DNA of 64,000 nt, taken from assembly GCA_018806985.1 (NCBI GenBank), contig JADANN010000467.1, forward strand, positions 310,001-374,000, given 5' to 3'. This stretch comes from Angiostrongylus vasorum (lineage: Eukaryota > Nematoda > Chromadorea > Rhabditida > Metastrongylidae). The notes under the pieces are model-generated. The model was not told the origin of the DNA. It saw nothing but the letters and a program-made list of their open reading frames with translations, and searched no databases. Shown piece by piece: positions 44,838 through 59,800 of the stretch (positions within the stretch are counted from its first letter, which is position 1; each line of letters opens with the position of its first letter). A program made the translations under genes and the position numbers.

Positions 44838-47800
44838 CACCCTGCTGTACCCTTTTATGCAGAATGGTTCACCAACTCGATCCACAAAAAGGCTTTTCGA
44901 GACCGGTAAATGCTGGGCGGATGTGCAACGCCTTTTCGATGTCTACAGCAGTGTTTGATCCATACCGCAGATTCCGTTTCGAAACCTTGCCAGGTGTTCT
45001 ATTTGATCTCCACTCAAAGCCACTGATACCGTCACTTCAAGAAAAGCTCATGAGCTCTCTTTTGAGTCGCTTTCAGGCTTCTTCCTCTTTTCTATCATTA
45101 GTACTAGTATGTCTCTAGGTTCATCTCGCGTCTATTATCTACCATGTGAAATATTGCAGCTCAATCTATGTTTAACTTCTTTTATTCCTAGGGTGAAGTT
45201 GATGATGGTGGAGTTGAACACATCTAGATATCACTGAAGAGCTGAGGCATGTTCGAAACCATCTTGTCGTCTTCCTCTTCCGACGAACAAATTATGGCTT
45301 CCCTGCCTTTCTTGCTTTCCTTCACCTCACGTCCATGTAGAGAAAGCAGTTCGCAAGAATGGAATGCTCACCATTTAGCTTTTTTCGGTCCTAGGCAAAC
45401 GTAATTTCTTCCAACTTGTAGTGTCGAGGATAATCCACATCGATTCATTCACCTCTGCATCAAAAATTTTTCATAGATCAGGTATTTTTCGATTTATTTA
45501 TAAGCTTAAGTTTCTATAGTGATGAATTTCAGAAGAACGAAGGTCTACCAGCAATTCTTCATCAACAAATGAGTTACATCCGTTTCCGTTACTCAAGATG
45601 TTTCTCTAGTGCGACACTGTGTGGTTTTGGACAAATTCGACTGAAGGATCTTATTCAAAACCGCTTCACTTCTTCGTAAGAAATACCGCTAAAACATCGA
45701 CTGGTTAGATGTTTTGGAATGCCTTTTGCAATAAGGAATTTACGGTGAGAAAAGAGCAGGTGACACTCTTGCAGTATCTGACTGAATGACTAATAGCTGT
45801 TGACGTGACTGTGACGAGTGCACGATCCCGATAACGGAACATTGTAATCATAACATTTCCATCAACTTTCAAAGAACTCTAAGTTCTGCTTTTAATACGC
45901 TGGAATTATGTGCCGTTGCTGGTTCCCTTGCGAGAACTTTCTGTGGACAGCACTGATTACCAATCGTGCAACGTCCATTTAAGTTACGTCAAACTCCATG
46001 TTTGTTCTCTTCTCGGAGTTTCTTAGCCATGTGAAACGAATTTCCAAACTGGGAAATAAGACGTATCTGACATAGTTTTGGATCCCTTTGCAAGCATCTC
46101 GTCAAAATCGGGGGGAAGTTTCCCCACCATATACGGTTTGCTTTCTCTTTTTTCCCTCTCTCCCCCTCTCTCTCTGTAGTTCGACGACATGAGTTCTTTT
46201 CCACCTTATATGATCGCTTAGAGGTGACGAGACCCACAAAAGAACATAGAATGGTTCAACGGCGATGTCAGATATTCGTTTGGTACTAATGAGGCGATGA
46301 GTGCGTTGACGGGTCATGCGTACTCAAATGACGAGAAACGAAAAAGAGCAAAAATTAAAAAAAAGATGGAGGATAGAAAAAATCATTGAGAAAAAAAATC
46401 TTTGGACTATGCACGAATCAGATATGCCTATCGAAACTCGAGCAGCTTTTCATGAGCACTCCGAAGCTGAAAAAAAAGCTTTATTAAATAAGACCATACA
46501 ATATTAAAACGTTGTGGACGATAGAAACAAAACGGAAATTGACCGTTTAAATGCTCTCACTTCCTCAAGGAATATTTACATCATTAAACAGCAGCAAATT
46601 TAATAGGAAATTATAGCATGGAAAGTCATCATATGAGCATTCAGTGTGTCCAGGTCTTTCTACGACCACCGACAGATCAAAGTTTGTGAAGTCCATGTAG
46701 TAAAAAGAGAGACGAAACAAAATGAGGCCGAAGATAATGATCAGTTCGCCCACCACATTTCGTGCTCATGACATTACTTCTCATATCGAAGGTCATGTGT
46801 CACGGATACCACGAAAACTAGACCTTTTACGTTGAAAAACTGGTTTACACAAGAACTCCAGAAAGACGATGCCTATGAAGAACAAGCTCGACAACGATCC
46901 AACGACTTCGCTTAATCAAACTTAATGAACAGTAAAACGAGGGCAAAAAGTGAACATGAAGAACGACCAGATGGGAGCTGGACAAGGCTAAAAGAGCATT
47001 GAGGACGTTTTAAGTTCTTCTTAGCAAGAACCCCACAAAAACTACAGTAACTCTAAACACCAATCGCAACAGATCGAGCCCAAATATGGTGAGATACGTA
47101 GTGATTATAAGTCAAAACATAACAAAATCTGGCGTTTCATGGTCAAAAAGCGAAGATACATAGGAGAACTACAACTGACAATTCCCACGTGTACGCGTCT
47201 TAAGCAATCGTAAGTCCAAAAGAGAATTAAGGGAAAAGAATACATCGGACTGACCTCCAACTTCCATAATTCTATGAATCGCCTTGCACTGACCTAGTAC
47301 ACATAGATTTCATCATATCTAAGCAAGATGGCATTATAACCAGAGACTTTTAATATACTTCAGTGCGACTTAAGAAACTGCTAGCAATGCCATCAAGATG
47401 TAGACGGTCAGAAAGCGCGTGTTGATCATCTTCGTAAGATAGAGGTGCACAGAATATTTGCAGGAAAACGGAACAACATTTTCAATATAGTTACAAGAAG
47501 ATAAAATACGAAGATGAAGTTAGCCATTTTTAAAAGACTAGCGAGAGGCGCGGAATCATCACTTAGGATTCAAACGAAAACCAGAAGTCCTACTGACGAA
47601 TACGAGATGGTTTAAGATTATAGTAAGTGCCAGGCAACAGCTATAACCAACACGATTCTGTTCTCCTTCAAAAACAACGTACAAATGCGACAAAGGCCAC
47701 ATGCCCTTCACATTTCGTTATAATAACAAGAATCCAACACTAAGTAATTGACATTTTTCTGTTTCCCACACGAAATATTCCTTAATAAATGAGACCACAA

Positions 47801-48191
47801 GAGCATCAAGTGAGTAGGAACTCGGTAATGGATATCCAGAAACGTCAACGTGTAGAACCTGAGGAACGTTCTTTCAGAGGTAAGAAAAGGATGCGATGAA
47901 AAGTAAGAAAATAAAAATGACGAAAGAAGAACATACCTCACATATCTCATTAACAACTGGAATAATTACAAATAGGAATAAAACATATCAGAAACTCATT
48001 TGGAAACCCAATTCCCGCTTGCAATGCAAGAATTTCTGCGAACAAAATTCATTGAATGAGATCCGTAAAGTTACGTGATAAAGAAAACAATGAAATCTGG
48101 ACATCTCAGCATAAACGCTATTCGGACATTCAGTACGACCTTAACATAACTTTAAGAACTTAAAAAGTCACTGGGAAGGAAACGATAACAA
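44838..48191. other. Intergenic 3' of npp-18, no gene recognised
   Basis: Contains decayed open frames, for example 46316-46507 plus (lysine/glutamate-rich) and 44717-45118 plus, which is partly created by the tandem duplication. No domain was recognised and no poly(A) signal for npp-18 could be fixed. Confidence 0.4.
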
Positions 48192-51100
48192 TCAGTAATA
48201 GGTCTTCCTGTGAAAAGCTTCTCCATCACCTCGACCTGTTTCACATAGCACACCCCTCATTTTCAGTAGTTCTCGTTCTTCAATATAGTCTTCTGATGAC
48301 ATTTCGGCTAACAGTGCCCATTGATTTACGAACATCGCTTTAAGAAAAAATGAAAACAGCTTTCAAAACATCAGCAGTCAAATCAATACACACAAGCGCA
48401 CACACCTTTCCAAACTCGAATTGTTCCGTCAGTACTCGATGCCGTAAGCACTGTACCTGTAACGTTGTACTTGATACGCCAAGCACGTTGTTGATCACCG
48501 AGAACAGCAACCTGCAAAATGTCTTGTCTAGCATAAAGTCATTTTGTAAAAATTAAACAGAGTTCACCATGTCATCACCCAAACACTTTAAGTTGTATGA
48601 GGCAACTCTATTCAAGAAATTTAAGCAAAAAATGTTGGCATTCCTTTAGGTATAAGACGATTGCACTGACAGGAACTCAACTTGCTAGCGGCTAGAAATA
48701 CTGCAAGCCACAGATCTACTTGATACGAAGGATTTAGAGGTGGTTAATCGCGAGACAGTTGTGCGTGTATTGATGGTGGATTTGACGTTAAATGCAGGGA
48801 AAAAGCGCCCATTGACCTTGACGGATTAGCTTACTCCGTATCCTAAGTCCCCAGATATGTTCATGAGCAGCTTGGTGAGGTACGTCCAAGCATACAAGCG
48901 GGGTTGCATCCTGCATGTCAATCATACCAAGCCTGTAATCAAGTTGCTGAGGAATGAATAGGAGTCGGCTCATGGGCGTCCCCACAAAAACTTTACGTTG
49001 ACAGAGAATGACAAGTTAATTGTTGCTTTGCAAAACAATTTCGGTTTTGTCTTCTTAGCTTTCCACGGGACATTTTTTGAAAATAAGGTTACATGTTATC
49101 TTCATCTTATACAGTACTTCACAGTGTAAACTCCATTCTATATTTGGATGGAAGTTTTTTTGCTTTTTATGCTAATTTGTTTCCAATTTAGAATCTTAGA
49201 ATAAGGCAAATATTAGGACTAAACAAGGAAAATGAAGATATCTATTTATATGGGTATAAATCTAGACGTAAGACCGCTGAAACGGCTCGCAAGACTACTG
49301 TTACATTCGATGTGGAAACTAAGAGGAACTTATGGTACAAGGTTGGCTTCAAAAGTTTTATTAGGGGGAATGACACCTTTCAAATTAAAAAGGTCGCTAA
49401 CCGTTGACCACTTAAGGACATTAAGTGAAACTAGCCCATGCATATCAAGTCCGAGGTTGACTTAGAAAGCTTGCGGAAGAATTAGGAACAAGTAAAACAA
49501 CAGTTCTAGTGCACTTAATCGAGAAGCTAGTAAAACTCTACAACCGTGAGCCTCAAAAAAAAGTAGGTTCTGGTAACGGAACAGCTTTATTGTTATTAGA
49601 TAACTATATCTCCATGTCAAATTCTGTATATTCTAACGGTCTTCATCCTAAGTAATAGGATTAACTGGGAGAAAAACCTGTGTACAAGAGCGCCAAAAGC
49701 AGAAACTACTGTTTCCAAAGAAATTAATATAAGCGTTAATTTACCCCTTAGCGGTACTATTCTTTCCATCTATTAGCAGAGTGCGGTCACTTTCAATGGA
49801 GAGATGTGAACAATGGTGGGATTGAAGGCAGATGCACATTATTAATGGATAAAAATGTGGCTCAAAGTGAAAAATCTAGTGTCTACAGCTAACTCACACT
49901 TCGCTTAATTGATAGTATGCACGAACACAACTTTATTAATCGAAACATAATCCCTCGAAAATTTATATTTTTGCCAACAAGACAAAAGTGTGTTCATTCT
50001 GGTAGCGCAGAATTCTGAGGTTCCGGAAACGAATGATTCTTCAATTTCACCATCTGCCTCATTTCTTCATTTTAGCTGTGAATGGCTGCAGCATTAGTTA
50101 AGCCGCTTCCAGTAATTGATGCATTTCATCGATATCCTGACAATACTTATCTGCTTTGATGGTTTAACAGGAATTCGAAGTATGATGGTTGGTAGTTCCA
50201 TAAATAGCTCATCGGATAGCCACCATAACCTTTATTTGGTAGAAATTTGGCGCAGTTTGTCGTACAGGATTAAGCTTTCTTTAGTCGTCACAATACAACC
50301 AAGAAAGAGTTGTTTTAATTGCGCAAAAGTGTTTTAGAGTGGAATTCAACACGGAAAATTCCATATATCTTCGGGGAAAAGCAACCTCAATGATGCTGAG
50401 ATATTTGCAAAACTTGGACCCTAGGCTACATAGAATCTAGCATTACCCTTTCCGGTGACTCACGTGTTACCATTGCACCATTGAGGCCCCTGCTCTGCCT
50501 TTGTCTCAGCCAGTTTTTCTACCTAACGGTGGCGTCAGCAATCGCCCGTGAATGGGAATTATCAGCGGAGCACAAATCGGCATCCAACTCAGTTAAGCTG
50601 AGATTGTAGTGGGATCACAGTGACTCTTTTAGTTACTGCATTTTACTATTTTCGGTCCTAACGGTGCCATCAGCAAACATCGTTAGGTAGAAAACTGGTC
50701 GAGAGAAAGACAAAGGCTTCAGTGGTGTTGTGCGTAGCAAGCGAGTCCCTGGAAACGGCAGTCGTGGTTCGAACTGGCCTACGGTCCAAGTTTTTCAAAT
50801 ATCTCAACATCACTGTGGTTGTACTTCATACCACATCCACCCGAGAAAAAAATAATAGGCACTAAATAGAAAAGTCAACATTGTGATGTCTTCGAAGAAT
50901 TCGTCATCTCGGGAACATCAGAATTCTAGCCTACCAGTATAAATAAACTATCACCGTATTATCAAGAATGTAGACCTCATAACGGATGTTGTTCTCATTG
51001 TGGCAGCTACGCTTCAGCACAATTATAACGACTTAAAATTCACTATTCAGAATTTCAGTAAATTTCTTCGCAATCCAGTACACCTTTTATCACGGCGAAT

Positions 51101-53832
51101 CCATACATAGGACAGCTCTTACTGACTCATTAATTCTTTGCACTAACTAATAACGTAAAAATTTGTCTAAAATTGTACATACTTTCTTTGAAGAATATTC
51201 CACCGCGTCAGTTGGAATATTTTCTGGAGCGCTGCTGTCGTCATCGATAAATGCAGATATTGGTATCTGAAAAACCACCATATGCAACGCAGACAGTCAA
51301 CTAATCCAGCTTGGAAAATATCGAATATGATAAATTTTGTGGCATAAACATGGAAAAAAAAATCACTCAATTGCTTGACTACGAGAAAAAAATACGTTTG
51401 GACAAAAAAGGAATATATCATAGCATATGTTTCGAAATAGATTTAAAACAAAACATAGAAAGAACTGCTGTTTTAAGCAAATACCTTGATATTATACACG
51501 TGTACGTCTCCGGCGGCAACCGCTAGTTGATGAGAGTTGGCGAGTGCGATAGGGGAGAATCTAAGATCCGTTACTGGAAAGGCAAGATCAAGGCGTAGCG
51601 AAGCAACTCGTTGCCATTTTCTGAAAATCGTACAAAGTTCTGAGCCAGGAATCGCTAAAGTGTATTAAATTCGGATAAAGCCGTCTTATCAACAGATAAA
51701 TGTCGCGAAAATTCACTTCAATTAATAAATAAAATTGAAAATTCTAGGGCAAGCAAAAAAATTTAATTCCACTGTTTAGAAAAGTAATTCCAACGCTTCT
51801 TTTGAAGATTAAAGTGGAGAAATAAATCAAACAAAACCAAAGAACGTCAACTGATTACCTTAAGGTTTCACTATACTCGTAAATCACGATTCTTTCGTCG
51901 TTCTCAGCACGTTTGTCATCTGAAGAAACTGCCAGGAGAGGTCGATGTATACGAGAACGACTCCATTCCACACATCCACATCTTGTGTAGAATGCCTAAA
52001 TTTAATGGACCTTCCATCCAAGCTATTAATCAAGATTGTGTGTCCCATATTGTTTTTCACTAGTACGGGATACAGTGATACAAAAGAAATGAATCTGGAT
52101 AAGTTGAAGCAGTTCGTATTGGTAAAAATAATGATTGATTATGTGCTTCAACACGTTCTCCTTGTGAGAAAAAAGCACTTCGTCGTAAGATATCTGCACA
52201 GAAATTTCGTTTGTGTGGTGGTCTTCCATCATTTCGAAGTAAAACAAGAACGATTATATAACGGAAATTCCTTGAAAATCTTGAGATATTGATCAAAACT
52301 AAACAAACAAAAACGAATTCCTATGTGATTGACCAGACAAAAAATTACTGATTATTGTAGCCGAGGTTAGATGAAATCCGGTTTAAGGATGAACGAACAT
52401 GGTTCACATGAAAGGAAGAGCATAATTTATGAAAATATTTGCGACTCTGTGTGTTTTTAGTGAACTGTCTGTCACAAGAGCCCACTGCGTTTTTTTCTCT
52501 TGTAGCGCTCATGTTTTTTAAACTGGCGTAGAACATGAAGAACCAAATTCCAGTAGAAAACATAAAAAATGTTTCCGTATTTATGAATCTTTTTCTGAAG
52601 CGATATAAATATACCATCAAATCGTTAAAACTTCGTCCTAAGATAATTTCGCCGAATGCATATGTTCACCGAAAAGAATGAAGCAACACAGCGGCTTTTT
52701 ACTCGCTCAATCAACACAAAATGCACATTTTTTCTCCTAGGATCTTCGTGAAGAAGTCTAGCTGTCGGGTTTTTGTTCTTCTATTTCTTTGTCTGACACC
52801 TCATTAATCCAGCCATCAACGACTGCTGCTCACCGTTTATCGTTCATTGTCCAGTCTGACAGCTCCCTGTCGTCTCTGGCGTATATGAAGCTCCGCATTT
52901 GATAGTTGACATTGAACGGAACATTCCCATTCACTTGTGCGATGCTACATACACGTAGTCTCACCATCTCGATACTACGATCGACACTACTAACTGCTGT
53001 TCCATCCTACTTCCATTGTCTTCAGATCTTACAGGGAGATGTTACGCCATCAATGGAGGTGAAATCGAAAATAAAGTTGCTTTTTTTTCTTTTCATCATT
53101 TTCTGAGCTCCCAAGCTGCTCGTTTCTTTACCTTTAGCACAAATGTTTTCAGAGACGTTTGCTCGCTCAGCAGCTTCAAATTTTGGCTTCAGAAACCAGC
53201 TCAACTTCAGTAAGCATGCTACTTCTTAAGCCTAGTCATTAACCAATCTTGCCAAAAATATATTCGAAATCACCCAACTTTATTTAAAACTAAAAATCTG
53301 AGTCTACTAGAAAAGATCAACATTTACACACCCCAAGGTCAAAGCAAGATCTCCAGAAAATCTATGGTGTGAAACCCAACTTAAGAAGAAATTCCTGCCG
53401 TTACAGTTACTACCCAAGCACATGATAAGTTTCATATAAATAACAGATATACTACAAAGATGACGAGTACATGTAGTGGTTGCAGAACTTGATTTGAAAA
53501 AAACGCGAGAAATACTGATGTTATTTGTCCTGTTGCAATCTATAGCTGGACTTTATTTTAATGAAACAGTATTCGATGTGGTAATGCGCTATGATGAGAT
53601 ACGTAAGAAGAACTTTTGCACTTGGCTATCCGGAAAACAAATTCGGTATTATGCTATCTGAATGCCACTAGCCAACACTAGACCCAAATCAGTACAACAG
53701 TACAGATATCGGCAAAGAGATTTAAGCGAAACCAGCATTTTAAAGTGTTAAACAAGATGATAAGGCGTCAAATTTCGAAAGATGCAACCAACGCCGCCAT
53801 CGTCTGTGGTCGTTCGTCAGAGACACGTGTCA

Positions 53833-53895
<63 letters not shown>

Positions 53896-56800
53896 TGTAT
53901 GTATGTATGTATGTATATGTATGTATGTATGTATGTATACTCATGCATATGTACACATATGCATGTATACACATGTATATACGCACGTATATATACACAT
54001 ATACATATATGTATTTGAATGGAGCCAAAGCAGCAAGCACGATTTCGACAAGGATTTCGCTGCAAGGACCACATCCATACCGTGTCTAGCGTCACCGAAG
54101 TTTGTCGGGAATACCACCTGCCCATAGCCCCTAATTTTTTCTCGACTATGAAAAAAGCGTTTGACGGTGTCGAAACGAATGGAATCCTATCAGCGCTCTT
54201 TCACCAAGGAGTAGACCCGTCCTACCTTAGAACTCCGTTTGACTGTTGTTGGAACTGCACAACGAAAATACAGCTTTTCCATAGGCCTTTTAGCATACCC
54301 ACAGGAAAAAGGGTTGGACAAAACGACACGACATCGCCAAAGCTGTTTCGTGCTGCACTGCAAGGGATGATGATGCCACTCGATTGGTACGATAAAGACA
54401 TACGTCCCGATGGAAAATTCCTATCAAATCTTATTTTCGCCAACCACACCATCATCTTCTCAAGAAGTACCAGCAGAAGCAGAGATGACGATCAGTGAGC
54501 TCACCGAAGCGGGAAAAAATGATCGGAGTATGCATAAAACGGAAGAAGAGCCAGTTCATGAAGAAACCCATGGTGCGAAGGCGAACAGATTGAACTAGAC
54601 GGTTCTCTGACTGCAGAGACCACCTCGTACGTAAACATTGGGCGATCGATGAATATAGCAAACAACATGAAGGAGGCCGAGAACACCTTTTCGATTCAAC
54701 GGTGCTCCAAGCGCTCTGCTATGCTGCAGAGACATGGGCTGATACTTCAACCACGTCAAGAGTGCTGCGCATTACTCACAGAGCGCTTGAACGATGTTTT
54801 CTGAAATATAACCGGCATTCTCAATATCTAGCTCGAATTGGAAGCTCTGATCTCCGAAATATGTCATATCTTCGAGATCCAGGAGAATGTACATCGATAG
54901 CAAAAACACAGATGTGCCGTTCACATAATGAGAAGCACAGACGACAGATGGACGAAAGCAACTCCATAGTGGATTTAAAGAGAATGCAGGCGTCCCCAAG
55001 GACGGCCACCTACACGCTGAGTGGACGTATTCGTAACTAAAAAGTTAACTGGCTGTACTCGCAGCTGCAGTTATTCTATTCACGGTATGAGACTCTCACG
55101 CGCCACCACGCTCGAATAAAACCACCACCAAGGATGACGATTGCGATGGAAAGAAACGAATGGCAAATGTGCTGGGACCAGCACAACTCGTGAAGACGAG
55201 TCGTGCAAGTACACGAGTAATTCTACATTATATTATACATTATTCACATTACATTATAGATTATACATGTGAACTGGGGCTGTCCTAACAATTTACGCCT
55301 CCCAACGGCTGCAGGTGTTCCTGGCTGTCAAAATTTAATGCAAGATCCACCATCACGGTAACCATCTTGAAACGGAGTTTGACATTCAAATTTGAAACCC
55401 TGCTAGGAACATACCAAACCATGCGGGGATCGTTATCGTCCATGAGCAAACCTCGTTGTAAACTGGGAAACAACTCTTGCCTAGAACGAACGATTGGTGC
55501 TCGTGGTATCGAAAGTGAGATAGTCTTAGCGTGGTTAACTGACGATTTCAAAAAAACCAAACAAACAAACAAACCGCTCAAACAGCAGTACGTCAGCGGC
55601 AAAACCTCGCACAGTGAGTGTTTCTACGACAATGCGCAATAAGATAATCGGTGAAAAGAAAATTCTATCACTGATTACGAACAGTATCATGAGAATCGGA
55701 CTAGAACCACATATTTACGACATCCTTTGAAGACCACTTTGTATATGGATACGCAACTGAGAACCTGGTAACGAGCTGTACGTTATCACATGTACCACGG
55801 AACACTTCCTGTTTCACATGATCGAGCAGGACAAAAGCAAAAAGATCGAAATTCGACAATTAAATGACGGAATATTTCTTAACCCTCGAGGAAGCCTCGT
55901 CACGAATGCCAGTGCCGAGCGCTTTGTCTTGCATCCATCCCTAATCTATCCTGCCGACTCGGAGATCTTATCATCCGCTCGCGCGTCTTCTCCAACCTCT
56001 TCGTCAAAAGAGAATTAGTACCGTAACTTTATACTCAGGAACATATGAATATAATGCGAGCGAATGAGATCATGCTGGGATTACCTGGACGAACTAATCA
56101 CCTGTATCATCTGTAGTCCGGTTGATCGCCGAGTGACTCCGAGCGGGCGCCAGTAAATCTTCCATTTTTCCCTGTCGAGCGCAAGAGTAGCCCAGTGGGT
56201 TCTGCTCGCTCTAGGGACTCGTAGAGCATCATATTTTTTTTCTAGGCTTCTCCTAGCCATTGGGTCGGTGGTCTTCCTGCAGCACGCTTGACATCCCGAG
56301 GAATCCAGCCACTAACGGCTCTTGTCCATCAGTTGTCATTCATACGCATTACGTGTACGGCACACCTTATCTTCGACTGTTTGGCGTACAGAACGGCATC
56401 TTTGATTTTTGAAAGTTGACGCAGGTTAGAGCTTCGGATCCTATCTCTTGTGTGAAACGGGATACTCCTAACATCGTCCTTTCGACTGCGCATTCGATAA
56501 CGCTGAGTGACCCTGCTTACGCAGCGACCAGGTTTCTGACGCATACATTAGGGCAGGAAGTACCATGAGTCGAAAATGTGGGTACGAAGTCGGGTGTTCT
56601 TTGTTCTCTTCACTATATCCTCAATGCTCTTGAAAGCTCCCCAAGCCGCTCGTTTCCTTCTGCTCAGCTATGAAGCTAAGTCGTTCATCATATTGATTTC
56701 TCGACCTAGATACACATAATTGGAGCATTCGGAGATATATGTTCCGTTGAGCGTGAACGGGGCGTGTGAAACCAGTCCGTTCTTCATGAACATCGTTTTT

Positions 56801-59800
56801 GTGAGGTTTAGTCGAAGACCAATCTTTCCACAGGCTTTGTCAAAGTCGGCAAGCATACGTTCCGCTTGGTTAATGTACAGTGTTATAAGGACGATGTCAT
56901 CAGCAAAGCGAAGATGATGTAACTCCCGAGCATCGATTTTCACTCCCATATTATCCCATTCCAGTGTTCGCATGACGGTCTGGAGCGTGGCGGTAAACAA
57001 TTTTGGCGACATGGTATCGCCTTGCCTAACCCCTCTCTTGACACTCAATGATAATATCGTTGTAGAATGGTGATATCTTCGTTGTGAAATCTTTGTACAG
57101 CTCACCAAGAATCTTTATGTACTGAGTAGGGAATAACTGACTGTCAAGGGCTTCCATGACTGCTTTTATCTCAGTTGTATCAAAGGCCTTGTGTAGAACG
57201 ATGAAAGTGAGATAGAACAGTCTTTTGTACTCTCGCGATACTTCAATGAGCATTGTTATCGTGTGGATGTGGTCCATCGTACTAAATCCTTTTCGAAACC
57301 CCTGCTTGCTCACATGACTGTCCTTCGTTCAGTGTTCTGTCAATCCTGTTAAGGATGACTCGAGTAAAAAGTTTGTAGACGACAGACAGCAAAGCAGACT
57401 GTGCGATAGTTGCCGATATACTGGAGGTCACCCTTGTTGAACAACAACACGGTCTTGCTGGTCTTCCACTGAGTAGGGACCTTCCATTCAGACAACTAAC
57501 GTGTGAAGAGCCGAGCCAGTGTGTTTGCAAAGACTGGCGGAAGGTTCTTCAGGTGTTCTGATCTTGTCATGTCCGGACCTGGTGCTGTTCGACTTTTTCA
57601 CCGACGAAATGGCATGTCGGATTTTCGGAAGGAAGAACCGGTGGTACAATATATCCATCCTAATTTATTTCATGTGACAGAAGGTGGACGTTGCTATCGA
57701 AGAGATCTGAGTAGCATTCGTGAATGATTTTCTCCATTGCCTTTCTGGACGCTGTAACTGTTCCGTCTGGGCGTTGGAGTACAATCATCTTGCTTCTGTA
57801 ATTGGCAAAGCTTCAGTGGGCTTTGCGAATGCTTTTACTATCCTCTGCACCCTCGACCATTACTGCTGCTCTTCTCTCTTTAAGATCTTTTATCGCCTGT
57901 CTGCATCGTTTTGCAAGTTCGGACGTTAGTTCGCGGTTGTCTGCAGCTCGTGCGATTTCACATTGGCGTGTCAGCTCGAGTATTTCTGGAGACAGACGTC
58001 TCTTGGTGATTTTCCAACTCTCAGCTTTCATAGCGCTAACGTGAAGATGTTGAATGAGCCGATCGTATTCTTCGCCGATGTTATCAACAACGGCACCTTG
58101 CCAACAGCCGACTAATGAACTGAATAAATCCCAGTTTACGGTGGTTCTGGGACTTCGGTTTTTTGAATTTAGCGGCTTTTTTCTCCTTTCCGCGAGGAAC
58201 AGAATCTTGCACGAAGGAGACGGTGGTCTGATCCCGTGTAGAATTTTGGGACAACAGCGACATCGGTTAGGCAAAACCTTCTATTTACTATGATGTGGTC
58301 TACTTCGTTATGGTACTCTCCATTGGGAGACTCCCACGTCCAGCGTTGAGGGTGGGGCTTCTGGAATTGCGAGTTACGAGTCTTGGTCGCCATGATAAAC
58401 TCAGATAGCCGTTCACTATGCTCGCTCCATTCCAATCCGTGGGTCCCAATGTGACGTTCTACAGACGTTCTTCTTGGTCCAGTCTTGGCGTTGAAATCTC
58501 CAATGATGACCTTGAAGAATGTATGGTTTTCTCTGTAGAACTTGTCCAAGTCCATGTAGAACGCTTCGACTTATTCCTCGTCATAGTTTAATATCGGCGC
58601 GTAAACGACGAAGATTGTCAAAGCCGGTATTGATCCACATCTTTTAATCGTAAACATCCGATTCAGGTTGTAAGCTGTTCGAATGAATCGATGTACATGG
58701 ATAAACACGTGTTGACGAGGACGCCGACGCCGCCGACTCCTCTACTGTCGCATGTTCCGAGCATGTCTTCTATCGAGGACTCGAATGCAAGTGTACGTGC
58801 ATTGTAGGTACAGATCGTCACCATAGTTCTTTGTAATCCAGGGAGCTTCCATTGGCCCTTAGATTTTAGCAGCCTCTCCGTACTCATCCTACCTAACGCT
58901 GCGAAATTGAGGGCTCTTTCGGGGTCAGGGGAATCAGGCCCGTTTTTTTTCGCTGTGTTTAGCATTTTGATACCCACGTATAGCTTGCTGGGCTCTGAAC
59001 GTGGGTGCTTGCTATACTCACGGGTAGCTTGCCAGGCTCTCCCAGAGTGGACATGAAGCTTATTTGTTAGATACGACTCCTAACCGCCTCCCATATACTT
59101 CCTTGCCACTTGATTGCAGGCTTTCGGCCGAATTGACTCGTAGAATGCAATCTGCACAAGCGAGAACGCAACCACACACGCATGCATGAATACGCCTAGC
59201 AAATACAGAATGTATGTGCCAAATCGGCGCAGCAGAAACAAAGGGAGTCCATCCCCTGGATCCACCTGCATCTCAGGGAAACAAAGGTCGCTTTTGGTCC
59301 GCGGTTGACCCCCTATCTGCCATCTAGGAAGCGCCACGTAGCCTCGCGACTAACCGGCTCGAGATCCCTCACATGACGGAGATCCGTGGGAGGAACTGAT
59401 ACGCAAAGAAATGTCCTGCAAGATTTTTTCCTAACACCTCAACTCCAGAATAGGAAAGTGCAACAGGAAAGCAAAGTGATCCAGAAATTTAGAATATGAG
59501 ACCGAAACGAGCATGGAAACTCTCTTGCTATGCTTCTCTAAAAATATCTCTTCTCCAAGTAAACTCATTTTCGAAGAAAATCGCCGCTGTACATGGGATT
59601 CGATTACTAACATAACCCAATAATCAGAAGTCGAACCTGTCCTCAAAAACAAGAAATGGCGCTTTCTTGGCATATGTGAAGACCGTACTGAGCAATAAGC
59701 TGGAAAGAAAATCCAGTAAAACCACAAGTAGTGCATGAAAAGGACATTTTCACTGGATCATTTTTCCCTATATGAATATCAGGTGAAAAATGAAGCGAAA

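Noticed and set aside
44717..45118. 133-aa plus-strand frame as a gene
   Set aside because: Its start lies inside the tandem duplication; no domain, no homologue in mind, no splice context.
53745..54127. Open frames encoding Tyr-Ile or Met-Tyr-Val-Cys repeats
   Set aside because: They are translations of the AT/GTAT microsatellite on both strands, not genes.
57503..58293. Plus-strand open frames of 69-81 aa
   Set aside because: Antisense shadows of the RTE endonuclease-RT linker on the minus strand.
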